From assembly GCA_043808565.1 (NCBI GenBank), contig JAZDEQ010000024.1, forward strand, positions 1-31,883: a DNA stretch of 31,883 bases. Direction: 5' to 3'. Source of the stretch: UBA12403 sp043808565 (GTDB lineage: Bacteria > Patescibacteriota > Patescibacteriia > UBA9934 > GWF2-40-263). The notes under the pieces are model-generated. The model had not been told where the DNA came from. It did not search any database and was given only the letters and a program-made list of their open reading frames with translations. Each line of letters starts with the position of its first letter. Positions within the stretch are counted from its first letter, which is position 1. Shown here one piece after another: positions 14,201-21,678 of this stretch. The translations under genes and the position numbers were made by a program.

Positions 14201-16048
14201 ATGTCTGCTTTGCTAAAAAATCGCCGACCAATTACTAAAAATCGCGAATTAGAAACTAGTTTACGCGATATTTATGGTGATGAATCGACACTTGATATGA
14301 CGCGAATTGAACGTAAAAAATCTTCTCGCTTGACAGCTGTTCTTTGGCGTTTAATCGGCGGATTATTTTTTTTGACTCTGATTTCCTGGGGCGGTTTTAT
14401 TTGGTGGCAAGCTAATCCAACCTCATCTGGTCAGCCGCTTAAAATAAATATCACGGCGCCAAAAAACCTCACCTCTGGTGCGGCCACTTGTTTTCAAGTT
14501 AACTACGAAAATACTGAACGCGTACCCATTGCTGCTTTGTCAGTTTCTCTTAATTTGCCAAAAACTTTTACTTTAAAAGAAGCTAAACCAGCGGCCACGG
14601 CCGGAAATAACTGGACGCTCTCGCCGCTTGGTCCTGGTTCTGACGGATTAATTGAGGTTTGCGGAACTTTCAAATCACTCGTTCCGGGTTCAGAAAAAAT
14701 CCAAGCCGTTTTTACCTACCGACCAGCTAATTTTAGCTCTGATTTTCAAGATATTGTTAGCACAGATTTAACTGTTGATAAATCAATCTTTTCTTTAGAA
14801 TCAACTGGCCCAACCGAAATCGTGGTTGGTGATCCAATCACCTACTCGGTCAAAATCAAAAACACTGATCTGGAAAAAACTGAGGGTTTACGCTTACGAG
14901 CCGTCTTACCAGAATCTTTTACCACAACTTTAACTGAACCGACTCTGGCCGAAATCGGCGGCGCACCTTTCTGGGATATTGTCTCGCTTGAACCAAACGC
15001 TGAACAAACTTTTTCTTTAACCGGCTCTTTCACCAGTTCGGCTTCAGGCCTAGTGCCAATAATTTTTGAGTTAGGCTTTTTATCAACTGACAACTCCTTT
15101 ATCAAACAAAATGAAACCAAAATTGAAACCAATGTTATTGGTGGCGAGTTAAATTTTGGTCTTATTATTAACGGTTCAGATAAAAACCAAACCGCTGATC
15201 CTGGCGAACGTTTACGCTTATCTCTTACCTATACCAACCGCGGACAACAAACCATGGCTGGCGTTTCGTTTTCTCTTGAGTTGGTGCCAAACGGAAAAAC
15301 TTTACCAATTGATTTTTCTCTTTCTGATTTGGCTGGTGGAACAAAAAGTGGCAGTGCTATTACCTGGAACTCAGCTAATATTTCTGCTCTAACTTCCTTG
15401 GCTTCAAATGCTCAAGGCACAATTGATCCAGTTCTGGTTTTAAATAAACCAATCAATCCTGAAACCATGGCTGATAATTTTTCTCTGCAAATCAAAGCGA
15501 CTATTAATAAAATCGGCAACACCACAACTACTCGAACCATTTCGAGCACACCAATTATCATCAGTTTAAATTCCAATGCCGCTTTAACAACCGAAGCCAG
15601 ATATTACGACGCCGACGGCGCGCCTCTTGGTTCTGGTCCTCTGCCCCCCAAAGTCGGCGAAACCACCATCTATCGTCTTTTTTGGACAATTTCCAATAGT
15701 CTTCATGATCTAAAAAATTCTTCGGTCACCATGACTCTGCCAGTTGGTGTGGCCTGGACCAATAATCTTGAGGCCGGCTCTGGCAATCTAACCTTTAACG
15801 AAACCACTAAACAAATTTCTTGGAAAATAGATTCTTTATCAAAAAATACTACCTCTACTTCTTGCTGGTTTGATGTAGCAATTACTCCCACTACCAAAGA
15901 CGTTAGCTCGTTTTTTCAACTAGCTAATCCAACCGCTTTTGAAGCAACCGATGCCGTCACCAACGATTTAGTTCACGGCTCAACCGACGCTTTAACCACC
16001 GCTGTTCCGAACGATGATTTTGCGTCTGGTAAAGGTGTGGTGGAATAG
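14201..16048 (+). CDS. Surface protein with repeated beta-sandwich (DUF11/CARDB-like) domains
   Basis: This is a 615-residue protein. A basic cytoplasmic N-terminus (1-47) is followed by one membrane anchor (about 48-70, IGGLFFLTLISWGGFIWW). The rest is an extracellular region of four or five Ig-like modules. These have the DUF11-like pattern of VGDPITYSVKIKNT, ADPGERLRLSLTYTNRG and VGETTIYRLFWTISN, separated by about 130 residues. Such modules build cell-surface stalks or adhesins. Two bases separate it from the DUF4012 gene, so the two are translated from one mRNA and probably form a surface complex. A terminator follows at 16101-16132. Confidence 0.8.
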   Translation: MSALLKNRRPITKNRELETSLRDIYGDESTLDMTRIERKKSSRLTAVLWRLIGGLFFLTLISWGGFIWWQANPTSSGQPLKINITAPKNLTSGAATCFQVNYENTERVPIAALSVSLNLPKTFTLKEAKPAATAGNNWTLSPLGPGSDGLIEVCGTFKSLVPGSEKIQAVFTYRPANFSSDFQDIVSTDLTVDKSIFSLESTGPTEIVVGDPITYSVKIKNTDLEKTEGLRLRAVLPESFTTTLTEPTLAEIGGAPFWDIVSLEPNAEQTFSLTGSFTSSASGLVPIIFELGFLSTDNSFIKQNETKIETNVIGGELNFGLIINGSDKNQTADPGERLRLSLTYTNRGQQTMAGVSFSLELVPNGKTLPIDFSLSDLAGGTKSGSAITWNSANISALTSLASNAQGTIDPVLVLNKPINPETMADNFSLQIKATINKIGNTTTTRTISSTPIIISLNSNAALTTEARYYDADGAPLGSGPLPPKVGETTIYRLFWTISNSLHDLKNSSVTMTLPVGVAWTNNLEAGSGNLTFNETTKQISWKIDSLSKNTTSTSCWFDVAITPTTKDVSSFFQLANPTAFEATDAVTNDLVHGSTDALTTAVPNDDFASGKGVVE

Positions 16049-16056
16049 CGCCCCCT

Positions 16057-16088
16057 CTTGTCATTCTGAGCCCAGCGAAGAATCCCGC
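16057..16088. repeat. Fragment of the TGTCATTCTGAGC dispersed repeat
   Basis: TGTCATTCTGAGCCCAGCG followed by AAGAATCCCG matches the inner repeat of the 5751-6003 element. Similar sequences are scattered in many bacterial genomes; here it lies just after the surface-protein gene. Confidence 0.55.
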
Positions 16089-16100
16089 CGCGTTATTATA

Positions 16101-16132
16101 AAAACCGTTCGCAAAAAAACGAACGGTTTTTA
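16101..16132 (+). terminator. Intrinsic terminator closing the glycan cluster
   Basis: AAAACCGTTCG and CGAACGGTTTT form an 11-pair stem around an A-rich loop and run into TTTTT. Confidence 0.85.
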
Positions 16133-16179
16133 TTATTGACCAAAAACGTTTTTCATTTTACAATTCGGTCATAAAAAAT

Positions 16180-16257
16180 GCGCCCATAGCTCAGCCCGGA
16201 TAGAGCGCTTCCCTCCGAAGGAAGAGGTCAGACGTTCGAATCGTCTTGGGCGCACCA
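16180..16257 (+). tRNA. tRNA-Arg (anticodon CCG)
   Basis: A full cloverleaf is visible. The acceptor arm pairs GCGCCCA with TGGGCGC, and the anticodon stem CTTCC/GGAAG encloses the loop CTCCGAA with anticodon CCG at 16215-16217. The T arm is AGACGTTCGAATCGTCT. A discriminator A and encoded CCA follow at 16254-16257. It reads CGG codons. The CCA is also the first three bases of a perfect 24-base palindrome. Confidence 0.95.
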
Positions 16258-16278
16258 CGCCGCTCGCGAGCGGCGTGG
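16255..16278. other. Perfect 24-base G/C palindrome fused to the tRNA 3' end
   Basis: CCACGCCGCTC and GAGCGGCGTGG pair perfectly around GC and begin with the tRNA's own CCA. It may be the trailer hairpin for 3' processing. A weaker U-rich terminator follows at 16294-16320. Confidence 0.7.
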
Positions 16279-16293
16279 CTAGCCAGAATTTTT

Positions 16294-16320
16294 AAACAAC
16301 CTTAAGTAGGTCGTTTTTTA
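16294..16320. terminator. Terminator between tRNA-Arg and the methyltransferase gene
   Basis: AACAACCT and AGGTCGTT (seven pairs, one mismatch) surround TAAGT and are followed by a T run. Only the plus strand has a U-rich tail, so it mainly ends the tRNA transcript. Confidence 0.6.
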
Positions 16321-16321
16321 T

Positions 16322-17044
16322 TTACTCCGGCTTTGTTTCCTTAACTCTTTCTAAAATAAAAAAACCGTGTTTTACTTTATCGGGCTTAATTTCATTAACT
16401 CTTTTTACAGCAAAACCCCGCGCCAGAAAAAATTCTCTCCACTCTTCAGTACTTTTATAATCATGAGGACCGTTTCTTATTTCTAAATTTATTCTTCTAT
16501 CAGCATCAGTAGTTATTCGTCTTTCCTCATCGTTATCGACAATATCCTCGGCCACAAAAATTCGCCCGGCTTCACCCTTAATTAAAACTCGATCGATTTC
16601 AGAAAAAATTTTATCTAAGTCTTTACCTTCAACATGATGCAAAACAAAAAATAAGGTTATAACATCCTGAGAAGCGCCACCAATTTCTTTCAAATCACCG
16701 GCGTGAAAACTCTCATGTAAATAAGAAGCTTTATGACCCAATCTTTCAAGTCTTTTTTTAACTGGTGGCGCCCAATGGTCATGCGGGTCAACGCCAACCA
16801 CGGTGGTTTCTGGTAGCCTTGTATCTATTTCGTCCATCTCATGACCCTTACCAGCCCCTAAACATAGAACCGATAAGCCCTCTCCTTGTTCAGCCTTCTT
16901 CTTCTCTCGTAAAGGCCTTAACTCTTCAACCAAACCTGAGGCTTCAACCATCCATTCAGCTCGCTTAATCAACGCCTTATCGACAATCCAACGAGTTGCT
17001 TCTCTCATTAAAGTTGATCCAATATCAAATCTCCTTGGAAACAT
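16322..17044 (-). CDS. Class I SAM-dependent methyltransferase
   Basis: This 240-residue protein has the Rossmann-fold methyltransferase motifs. Motif I is VLCLGAGKGHE (near 59-69), motif II is VVGVDPHDHW with the acidic residue that binds the ribose of SAM, a motif IV-like segment is VITLFFVLHHV, and motif V follows with ILKGEAGRIFVAED-type spacing. The LHHVEGKD stretch resembles the UbiE/small-molecule group (Methyltransf_11). The substrate is unknown. It is the last gene of a minus-strand run, 16 bases after the DUF475 gene. There is no SD before the start. Confidence 0.82.
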   Translation of the reverse strand: MFPRRFDIGSTLMREATRWIVDKALIKRAEWMVEASGLVEELRPLREKKKAEQGEGLSVLCLGAGKGHEMDEIDTRLPETTVVGVDPHDHWAPPVKKRLERLGHKASYLHESFHAGDLKEIGGASQDVITLFFVLHHVEGKDLDKIFSEIDRVLIKGEAGRIFVAEDIVDNDEERRITTDADRRINLEIRNGPHDYKSTEEWREFFLARGFAVKRVNEIKPDKVKHGFFILERVKETKPE

Positions 17045-17060
17045 AAAATTAATTAATTAA

Positions 17061-17996
17061 TTATTTTCCCTTCATCTCCAACCTCTTCTCGTCTCTAATT
17101 TCTCTAAGCGACAAACCCAAAAACACAATCAACAAAATTAAAGTATTCAATGGTGCCACCCAAAATGGAAATTCTTGGCCAAAACTTTCTAAAACCATAA
17201 TTCCGCCGAGCATACCAATTGAATACATGGCACCATTTTTGAGATAGGCAAATTTGGAAATAATGTTTATACCCTTAACGGTCACCTCTCGAACCACCAG
17301 GGCACCAATACCATTTCCGATCAAGATTAGTGGAACAGACATTGTAAAGGCAAAGGCACCTATAACGCCATCGATCGAAAACGAAGCATCGAGAACCTCC
17401 AGATATAAAAGTTTGCTCCAGGCACTCATGTTGCCTTTTTTCTCCAACTTTTTTTCTGCTTCCTCGGCGTTTCTTCGAAAACCATCCGTCATGAAAAATG
17501 CTGTCGCACCAATCGAGGCAGCGAGAGCCAGGATTGGGTTAACAGTAATTGAAAAATAAATCACCGCCGTGATAAACAATGAGGAAATGGCATAAAACCA
17601 AATGCCCTGACGATGGATAAAACCTTCGACCAAAAAAGCATACTTTTTTTCTTCAAGAAAAAGCCAGGCTAAAAAAACGAAAAACAAGTAAACACCACCG
17701 CCAAGCAAGAGGAGCGGCTTAGAATGTTCCAGAGCTTTTTCCATGAGCGCCGGATCGGAAAAAACCAATCTGAAAACTTCATCGATTGGCAAACCGGCAT
17801 TCGCCAGCCAAACAATCACAAAAGGCAAAACCCCGCGCATGACAAAAACCGCCAAAAGCAAACCCCAGAAAAGAAAAAATTTTCGAAATTTTTCTGGCAC
17901 GGTTTTTAAAACATTGGCATTAACAATAGCGTTATCAACCGAACTAATAACCTCAAAAAGAATGAGGCCGAAAATTACAATAATGATTTGAAGCAT
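17061..17996 (-). CDS. DUF475 family integral membrane protein (TerC superfamily)
   Basis: This 311-residue protein has about eight or nine hydrophobic helices. Acidic membrane motifs SSVDNAIVNA (about 18-27) and LDASFSIDGVIGAFA (about 199-213) are the paired signature of the TerC/DUF475 group, implicated in metal (Mn or Ca) export or tellurite resistance in other bacteria. It is placed five bases after the FemAB-like gene in the same direction, so the two are cotranscribed. In this setting it might supply metal to secreted or surface-acting enzymes, but that is a guess. Confidence 0.85.
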   Translation of the reverse strand: MLQIIIVIFGLILFEVISSVDNAIVNANVLKTVPEKFRKFFLFWGLLLAVFVMRGVLPFVIVWLANAGLPIDEVFRLVFSDPALMEKALEHSKPLLLLGGGVYLFFVFLAWLFLEEKKYAFLVEGFIHRQGIWFYAISSLFITAVIYFSITVNPILALAASIGATAFFMTDGFRRNAEEAEKKLEKKGNMSAWSKLLYLEVLDASFSIDGVIGAFAFTMSVPLILIGNGIGALVVREVTVKGINIISKFAYLKNGAMYSIGMLGGIMVLESFGQEFPFWVAPLNTLILLIVFLGLSLREIRDEKRLEMKGK

Positions 17997-18001
17997 AAAG
18001 A

Positions 18002-18958
18002 TTATCTAATCTTTCGCACAATTTTTCTTAACGCGTTATAAACAAAATATTTAAACGGATTTAAAACATAATCAAACGTCCCGGGATAACTTACAACCTC
18101 ACCCCCAAAACCTTTTTTAAAACGTGTGATCCCGGCCCAAGGATCTTTTGGGTCATCGGTTTTCGCAATGCCCCACCAATCGTAAAATTTCAAACCTTTT
18201 TCTTTAGCCTCTTTCATTAATTCCCAATGCAATAAATATGGACCCATTAAATTTCGTTTTTTACTTGACGAAGCGCCATGTAAATAAGTTCTGACACCAT
18301 TAAAATCGACCATAATATTAGCCGCTAATAACTGATTTTCAAAATAAGCGCCGACTAAAAAAATTTTTAAATCTTCACTTTTAAAATTCAATAAATCTTC
18401 ATAATGTTTCTTACTGTGAAGACGAAAACTGTCACGTTCAGCGGTTTCCGTAAAAAGTGGCCAAACGGCCGTCAAATCCGCGGCCGTTAAAAATCTTACT
18501 TTTACTCCCTTACGCTCAGCCAAAAAAATATTATAACGAGTTTTGTGATGCATTTGAGACAACAAGTCCTCAATTTTTAACTCAAGCGAAGTAATCAAGG
18601 TTGTTGGCGGAGTAATCGATCTGGTTTTTTTAACGCGGCGATTTTTTATTTCTTCGGCCGGTTCAAAACGAGCAAAAATCGCCTCAGTGCTATTTAAAAG
18701 CTCGAGCATTTCTAAAATTTTTTCCTGACGAAAAGTTATCGGCCCATAAATACAAGAAAGATAACTCTGACCAAAAGGTAAAAAAACATAACCCACACTG
18801 GCCAAACCAATCAGCTCATCGTTTTCCCAAAATTCATAACGATGACCAAGAGCCATTTCGCTCCATTCCCAAGCATACAAAAAAGCCCCGGACCGCGGTC
18901 CGTGTTTTATAATAAAATCATTCCATCTTTGTTTATCTAGCGCCTCGCACTTTTGCAT
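18002..18958 (-). CDS. FemAB-like peptidoglycan bridge aminoacyltransferase
   Basis: This 318-residue soluble protein has two GNAT-like halves. The first is FLYAWEWSEMALGHRYEFW with a YIYG-type CIYGP. The second contains HHKTRYNIFLAERKGVKV, LHGASSSKKRN, the characteristic KFYDWWGIA and RFKKGFGGE, followed by a short C-terminal helix. FemX/FemA/FemB enzymes add amino acids from aminoacyl-tRNA to the lysine of lipid II. The protein probably makes the interpeptide bridge of the cell wall. A CCCTAACCCC repeat lies between this gene and ruvA. There is no SD. Confidence 0.9.
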   Translation of the reverse strand: MQKCEALDKQRWNDFIIKHGPRSGAFLYAWEWSEMALGHRYEFWENDELIGLASVGYVFLPFGQSYLSCIYGPITFRQEKILEMLELLNSTEAIFARFEPAEEIKNRRVKKTRSITPPTTLITSLELKIEDLLSQMHHKTRYNIFLAERKGVKVRFLTAADLTAVWPLFTETAERDSFRLHSKKHYEDLLNFKSEDLKIFLVGAYFENQLLAANIMVDFNGVRTYLHGASSSKKRNLMGPYLLHWELMKEAKEKGLKFYDWWGIAKTDDPKDPWAGITRFKKGFGGEVVSYPGTFDYVLNPFKYFVYNALRKIVRKIR

Positions 18959-18964
18959 AAAATC

Positions 18965-19003
18965 ACTCCCCCTCCCTTCCGGGGAGGGGTTAGGGGAGAG
19001 GTG
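18965..19003. repeat. CCCTAACCCC palindrome between ruvA and the FemAB-like gene
   Basis: CACTCCCCCTCCCTTCCGGG and its partner GGAGGGGTTAGGGGAGAG make an imperfect palindrome filling the gap between the stop of ruvA and the next start. Confidence 0.7.
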
Positions 19004-19552
19004 TTATCGGGCTAAAATTTTCAATGCCGCTCTAATTCTATCCTCGGTTGTCTCGGCTTCCAATCCCGCCAAAACATCCTCAGCCTGACGACGAGGGTAC
19101 CCCAAGCCGACCAATCCTTCAACCGCATCAATATCCAAACCAAAAGGTCGACCAGTGTCTTCGACCAAAGCGCCTTTTAATTCCAAAATAATTTTTTGCG
19201 CGGTCTTTTTACCTATTCCAGGAATCTCAGTCAAAAACATTAGATCGCCCTTCATAATTTTTTCCTTAATCTTATCGATTGGTCCGGCAAAAACAATTTT
19301 TTGACCAACCTTGGAACCAACTCCAGAAACACTCGTCAGCTGCCAAAAAAGCTGAAGCGCTTCCATAGACAAAAAACCAAAAAGCTCGTGCTGGTCTTCA
19401 CGCTGAACCTCGTGAGTATAAATCATCACTTCACCGGATAATTCGTGGGCCCGATCTTCTGGTAAATTAACTTTATAGCCAACGCCGGCTACTTCAATAA
19501 TTACAAAACCAATTCCATGATATTCAATTTTGCCGTGTAATGTAGTGATCAT
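19004..19552 (-). CDS. ruvA: Holliday junction branch migration protein RuvA
   Basis: RuvA binds Holliday junctions as a tetramer and loads the RuvB motor. The 182-residue chain shows the N-terminal OB-fold (MITTLHGKIEYHG...GVGYKVNLP). Two helix-hairpin-helix motifs follow (SGVGSKVGQKIVF and EIPGIGKKTAQKIILELKG), then the C-terminal RuvB-binding domain (GLGYPRRQAEDVL). I chose the ATG at 19552 because RuvA proteins begin with a short MI-type strand. An in-frame TTG at 19564 would overlap the previous gene by a few bases. There is no SD. It sits directly behind the HD-protein gene; ruvB and ruvC are not in the window. Confidence 0.93.
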   Translation of the reverse strand: MITTLHGKIEYHGIGFVIIEVAGVGYKVNLPEDRAHELSGEVMIYTHEVQREDQHELFGFLSMEALQLFWQLTSVSGVGSKVGQKIVFAGPIDKIKEKIMKGDLMFLTEIPGIGKKTAQKIILELKGALVEDTGRPFGLDIDAVEGLVGLGYPRRQAEDVLAGLEAETTEDRIRAALKILAR

Positions 19553-19560
19553 AAATCTTA

Positions 19561-20793
19561 TCAATTACCTCCCCTCTCAGCCTTGGGGGAGGGACCGGGG
19601 GTGGGGGTTTGTCTAAATTTCTCTACTCGTTTAAATAGTTCTGCTTTCGCAGTTTCTGGAATTACCGGTATAGCTGTCTCACCTTTGGCAAACATCTGAA
19701 TGGCTATCAATATTTTTCCAAACTCTGGCCCAGGCTTCATGCCTAATAATTTCATCAGATCATTACCATCAAGTCCGGCCTCACGAAAACGTGTTCGCTC
19801 AACTTTTAATTGTTTGTCGCGCCGTTTTTTTAAGCGCTCTCCGCGCTTGCCGGGCAATGATTCGTGTTCGGAAACCAAAAAATTATTAATAACCACGGCG
19901 TCATAAGTTATTCCGTGAGCCTTAAGTCGTGGTGCGCCACAAATTTCTAAAAATGTTGCTGCTAAAAGTAAATCCAAAAAATCATCAGTATCACGACCGT
20001 ATTTTAGCGCGTATTTAATTAAATGATTATAGGCCGCGGAACTGGCTTTAGATAAAAAATCATTTAAAACTTTTTCATGCAAAAGAATTAAATGAAAAAC
20101 ATCTTCCGTATCTTCGGCTGTCAAACGAAATTCCAAACTAATCTTAGTTAAAGCTTCTCGAAATTTTGGTTGAGCAATAGCCGCAGCATAACCTGGATAA
20201 GAAATGGAAATCTGATGAGAAGATAAAAAAGCCGCATAAGCTTCTTCCGAAGAATCAAAGGTCGTGACGAATTTTTTATACTCTTGATTATAACGTTTAA
20301 TTTTAACCGTCCGATTTTTATTATCGTGAGTTAAAATATCGCTCAAAGAGTCGTGAAAACCTTTATTAGCTCCTTCTGAACCTTCGTGGGCCGCAAAACA
20401 AATGGTTTCGGGCTTGCCCAAATCATGACAAAGAATAAAAACCTCGAGCGACGCGGCTTTTTCTTTAATGGTTTCCTCAATCTCATCAAATTCCCCGGCA
20501 AACCCTTTAAGCCGACGAAATTCCTCAATGTCGCCTAAATGCAATTTGCCTTCAACCACAGCCAAAAGCACCTGTCGCATTAGCTGTAAATGATCCTCAA
20601 CCAACGGCCCTTCGGCATGGGTATCGGCTGATTGAGGACATAACAAAAATACCTCCCCTCCCACCCTGGGGGAGGGGCCGGGCTGTGCCCGCCATAGCCC
20701 GGCGACGGCGGGGGTGGGGGTACGAACCCGCTCTACCGCCTCACTTAAAAACTCGGAATTTTTACGTTGATGAGTTGACCATTCACGCCACAT
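19561..20793 (-). CDS. HD-domain protein with palindrome-derived segments at both ends
   Basis: This is a protein of about 410 residues with an HD motif FILCHDLGKPETI (123-124), further His residues in IHEK/LHEKVL-like positions and a basic C-terminal third. The architecture recalls the HD half of tRNA nucleotidyltransferases, but the nucleotidyltransferase domain is not seen, so the function is open. The ATG at 20793 is chosen because upstream codons run through two terminators and an SD-linked start. A TAAAAT hexamer 11 bases upstream would give a short leader. Residues about 24-50 and the last 15 (TPTPGPSPKAERGGN) are coded by G/C-rich palindromes. The stop is eight bases before ruvA. Confidence 0.75.
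   Translation of the reverse strand: MWREWSTHQRKNSEFLSEAVERVRTPTPAVAGLWRAQPGPSPRVGGEVFLLCPQSADTHAEGPLVEDHLQLMRQVLLAVVEGKLHLGDIEEFRRLKGFAGEFDEIEETIKEKAASLEVFILCHDLGKPETICFAAHEGSEGANKGFHDSLSDILTHDNKNRTVKIKRYNQEYKKFVTTFDSSEEAYAAFLSSHQISISYPGYAAAIAQPKFREALTKISLEFRLTAEDTEDVFHLILLHEKVLNDFLSKASSAAYNHLIKYALKYGRDTDDFLDLLLAATFLEICGAPRLKAHGITYDAVVINNFLVSEHESLPGKRGERLKKRRDKQLKVERTRFREAGLDGNDLMKLLGMKPGPEFGKILIAIQMFAKGETAIPVIPETAKAELFKRVEKFRQTPTPGPSPKAERGGN
19567..19608. repeat. CCCTAACCCC-family palindrome encoding a protein tail
   Basis: CCTCCCCTCTCAGCCTTGGG and GGAGGGACCGGGGGTGGGGG form a degenerate copy. It encodes the final TPTPGPSPKAERGG of the HD protein. Confidence 0.7.
20651..20720. repeat. Composite palindrome inside the HD-protein gene
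   Basis: Two repeats are combined: ACCTCCCCTCCCACCCTGGG with its partner GGAGGGGCCGGG, and an inner CCCGCCATAGCCC.../...GGCGACGGCGGG unit. Together they add about 25 residues rich in Pro, Gly and Arg near the N-terminus without breaking the frame. Confidence 0.7.
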
Positions 20794-20860
20794 AGATGAG
20801 GCTATTTTAGCGTAAAAACCACAGAAAGGAAAATTTCTTCTCCATAAAGTGACCGATTGT

Positions 20861-20890
20861 ATCCGCCGAAGCAGCCTGGCGAAGGCGGAT
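20861..20890. repeat. CCGCCGAAGC...GCGAAGGCGG palindrome
   Basis: ATCCGCCGAAGC and GCGAAGGCGGAT surround a short spacer. It is a third copy of the palindrome family also seen after trpS and within the RNase P RNA. Confidence 0.65.
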
Positions 20891-20905
20891 CGTCGATTTT
20901 GTGCG

Positions 20906-20944
20906 GAAAAAAAAAGAAAAACCGGCCACGTACGACCGATTTTT
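20906..20944 (-). terminator. Hairpin plus U run just inside the remnant ORF
   Basis: AAAAATCGG and CCGGTTTTT (nine pairs, one G-U) are followed on the minus strand by TTTTTCTTTTTTTTT. It would stop transcription only a few codons after the SD-linked ATG. Confidence 0.65.
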
Positions 20945-20965
20945 CGTTCATTTCGTCCTCCTTTC

Positions 20966-21002
20966 AAAAAAACTTTGGCGGCCGGAGAAGTTTCCGGCCG
21001 CC
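20966..21002 (-). terminator. Intrinsic terminator of the 21042-21488 gene
   Basis: GGCGGCCGGA and TCCGGCCGCC form a ten-pair G/C stem followed on the minus strand by AAAGTTTTTTT. It lies about 40 bases after the stop of the membrane-protein gene. Confidence 0.85.
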
Positions 21003-21041
21003 GACGAATTATACAAGCCGTTCCTGTCATGTAAGCCGATC

Positions 21042-21488
21042 CTATGCTTTCTGCCAAAGCCAGAAGCTCGCGAAAATCACTCCGGCCAATATATAGAGTG
21101 GCGGCAAAATAAGGACACGTAAAGGCCAGAACAGACTTGCGCAAACCAAGTAGGAATTACGCCGAGGTCTGAAAACCGGCTTTTCTTTTTCTCCTTCGAA
21201 ATCAATTACCCACAGCATCAAAAAAATGGAAAACGGGTAATCCAAATCTGGCTGTTTAAGCACGGCATACGCGTCGTACTTAATAACCATTGTTTGGATC
21301 GCCGGCTTTTCTGGTCGGTTATCCATCCAAAACAAAACGTGCCCGACCGGATAGAGAAGGAAAGAAACCAAGCTTGGTTTGACGAACGACTCCACCATCC
21401 AGAACCTCCATGAGAAATGGGCTAGTGGACGACCAACGCGCCAAACCCCGAACAAGTAGACAGTGACAGCGATGATAAAAAGAGCCAC
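21042..21488 (-). CDS. Small membrane protein, SD-type orphan gene
   Basis: This 148-residue protein of unknown function uses a GTG start preceded by AAGGAGG at six bases. Hydrophobic stretches are at about 2-18 (LFIIAVTVYLFGVW), 36-55 (SLVSFLLYPVGHVLFW), 88-97 and 118-145, suggesting three membrane helices, with a charged central loop (MDNRPEKPAIQ). Base composition is richer in G+C than the TrmB-like gene beside it. It is a monocistronic unit with its own promoter (21534-21562) and terminator. Confidence 0.7.
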   Translation of the reverse strand: MALFIIAVTVYLFGVWRVGRPLAHFSWRFWMVESFVKPSLVSFLLYPVGHVLFWMDNRPEKPAIQTMVIKYDAYAVLKQPDLDYPFSIFLMLWVIDFEGEKEKPVFRPRRNSYLVCASLFWPLRVLILPPLYILAGVIFASFWLWQKA

Positions 21489-21533
21489 GGCAACCTCCTT
21501 CCCAAGGGCAGACTATCCACCCGTTGAGAAATC

Positions 21534-21562
21534 AGTCTATCAAAAATATTATGATAAAACAA
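21534..21562 (-). promoter_or_regulatory. Candidate promoter of the 21042-21488 gene
   Basis: On the minus strand TTGTTT (21562-21557) and TAGACT (21539-21534) have 17-base spacing. The transcript would have a leader of about 40 bases containing the SD. Confidence 0.5.
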
Positions 21563-21625
21563 GCATATTTGGCTTAACTCAGATAAATTTTAGTCATCTT
21601 TTTTTATAATAAACTTATCAAAAAC

Positions 21626-21654
21626 TTGATTTTTCTCTAATTTAATAATAAAAT
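21626..21654 (+). promoter_or_regulatory. Promoter of the TrmB-like regulator gene
   Basis: TTGATT (21626-21631) and TAAAAT (21649-21654) have 17-base spacing. The predicted start near 21661 lies inside the operator palindrome. Confidence 0.6.
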
Positions 21655-21678
21655 ATTGTCATAAAATTAATGACAATA
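21654..21678 (+). promoter_or_regulatory. Operator-like palindrome touching the regulator's start codon
   Basis: TATTGTCAT and ATGACAATA are perfect nine-base half-sites separated by AAAATTA. They span the predicted transcription start, and the last base is the A of the ATG at 21678. This is a natural autoregulatory site for the TrmB-like protein encoded immediately downstream. Confidence 0.65.

Larger units (their letters stand above)
20802..20951 (-). other. SD-linked start followed by a terminator: possible remnant cassette
   Basis: Read on the minus strand, AAAGGAGGACGAA leads into ATG at 20951, the best SD in this part of the window. After only ten codons the frame enters a hairpin and poly-U (20906-20944), then a dispersed palindrome, and it stops at 20802 after 49 codons with no recognisable protein. 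It may be the 5' stub of an orphan gene whose body was deleted, or a regulatory leader. Confidence 0.4.

Noticed and set aside
20794..21144. N-terminal extension of the HD protein up to 21144
   Set aside because: The extra codons cross two terminators, an SD-linked ATG on the same strand and a palindrome, and overlap the 3' part of the 21042-21488 gene. The ATG at 20793 with a nearby -10 is more sensible.
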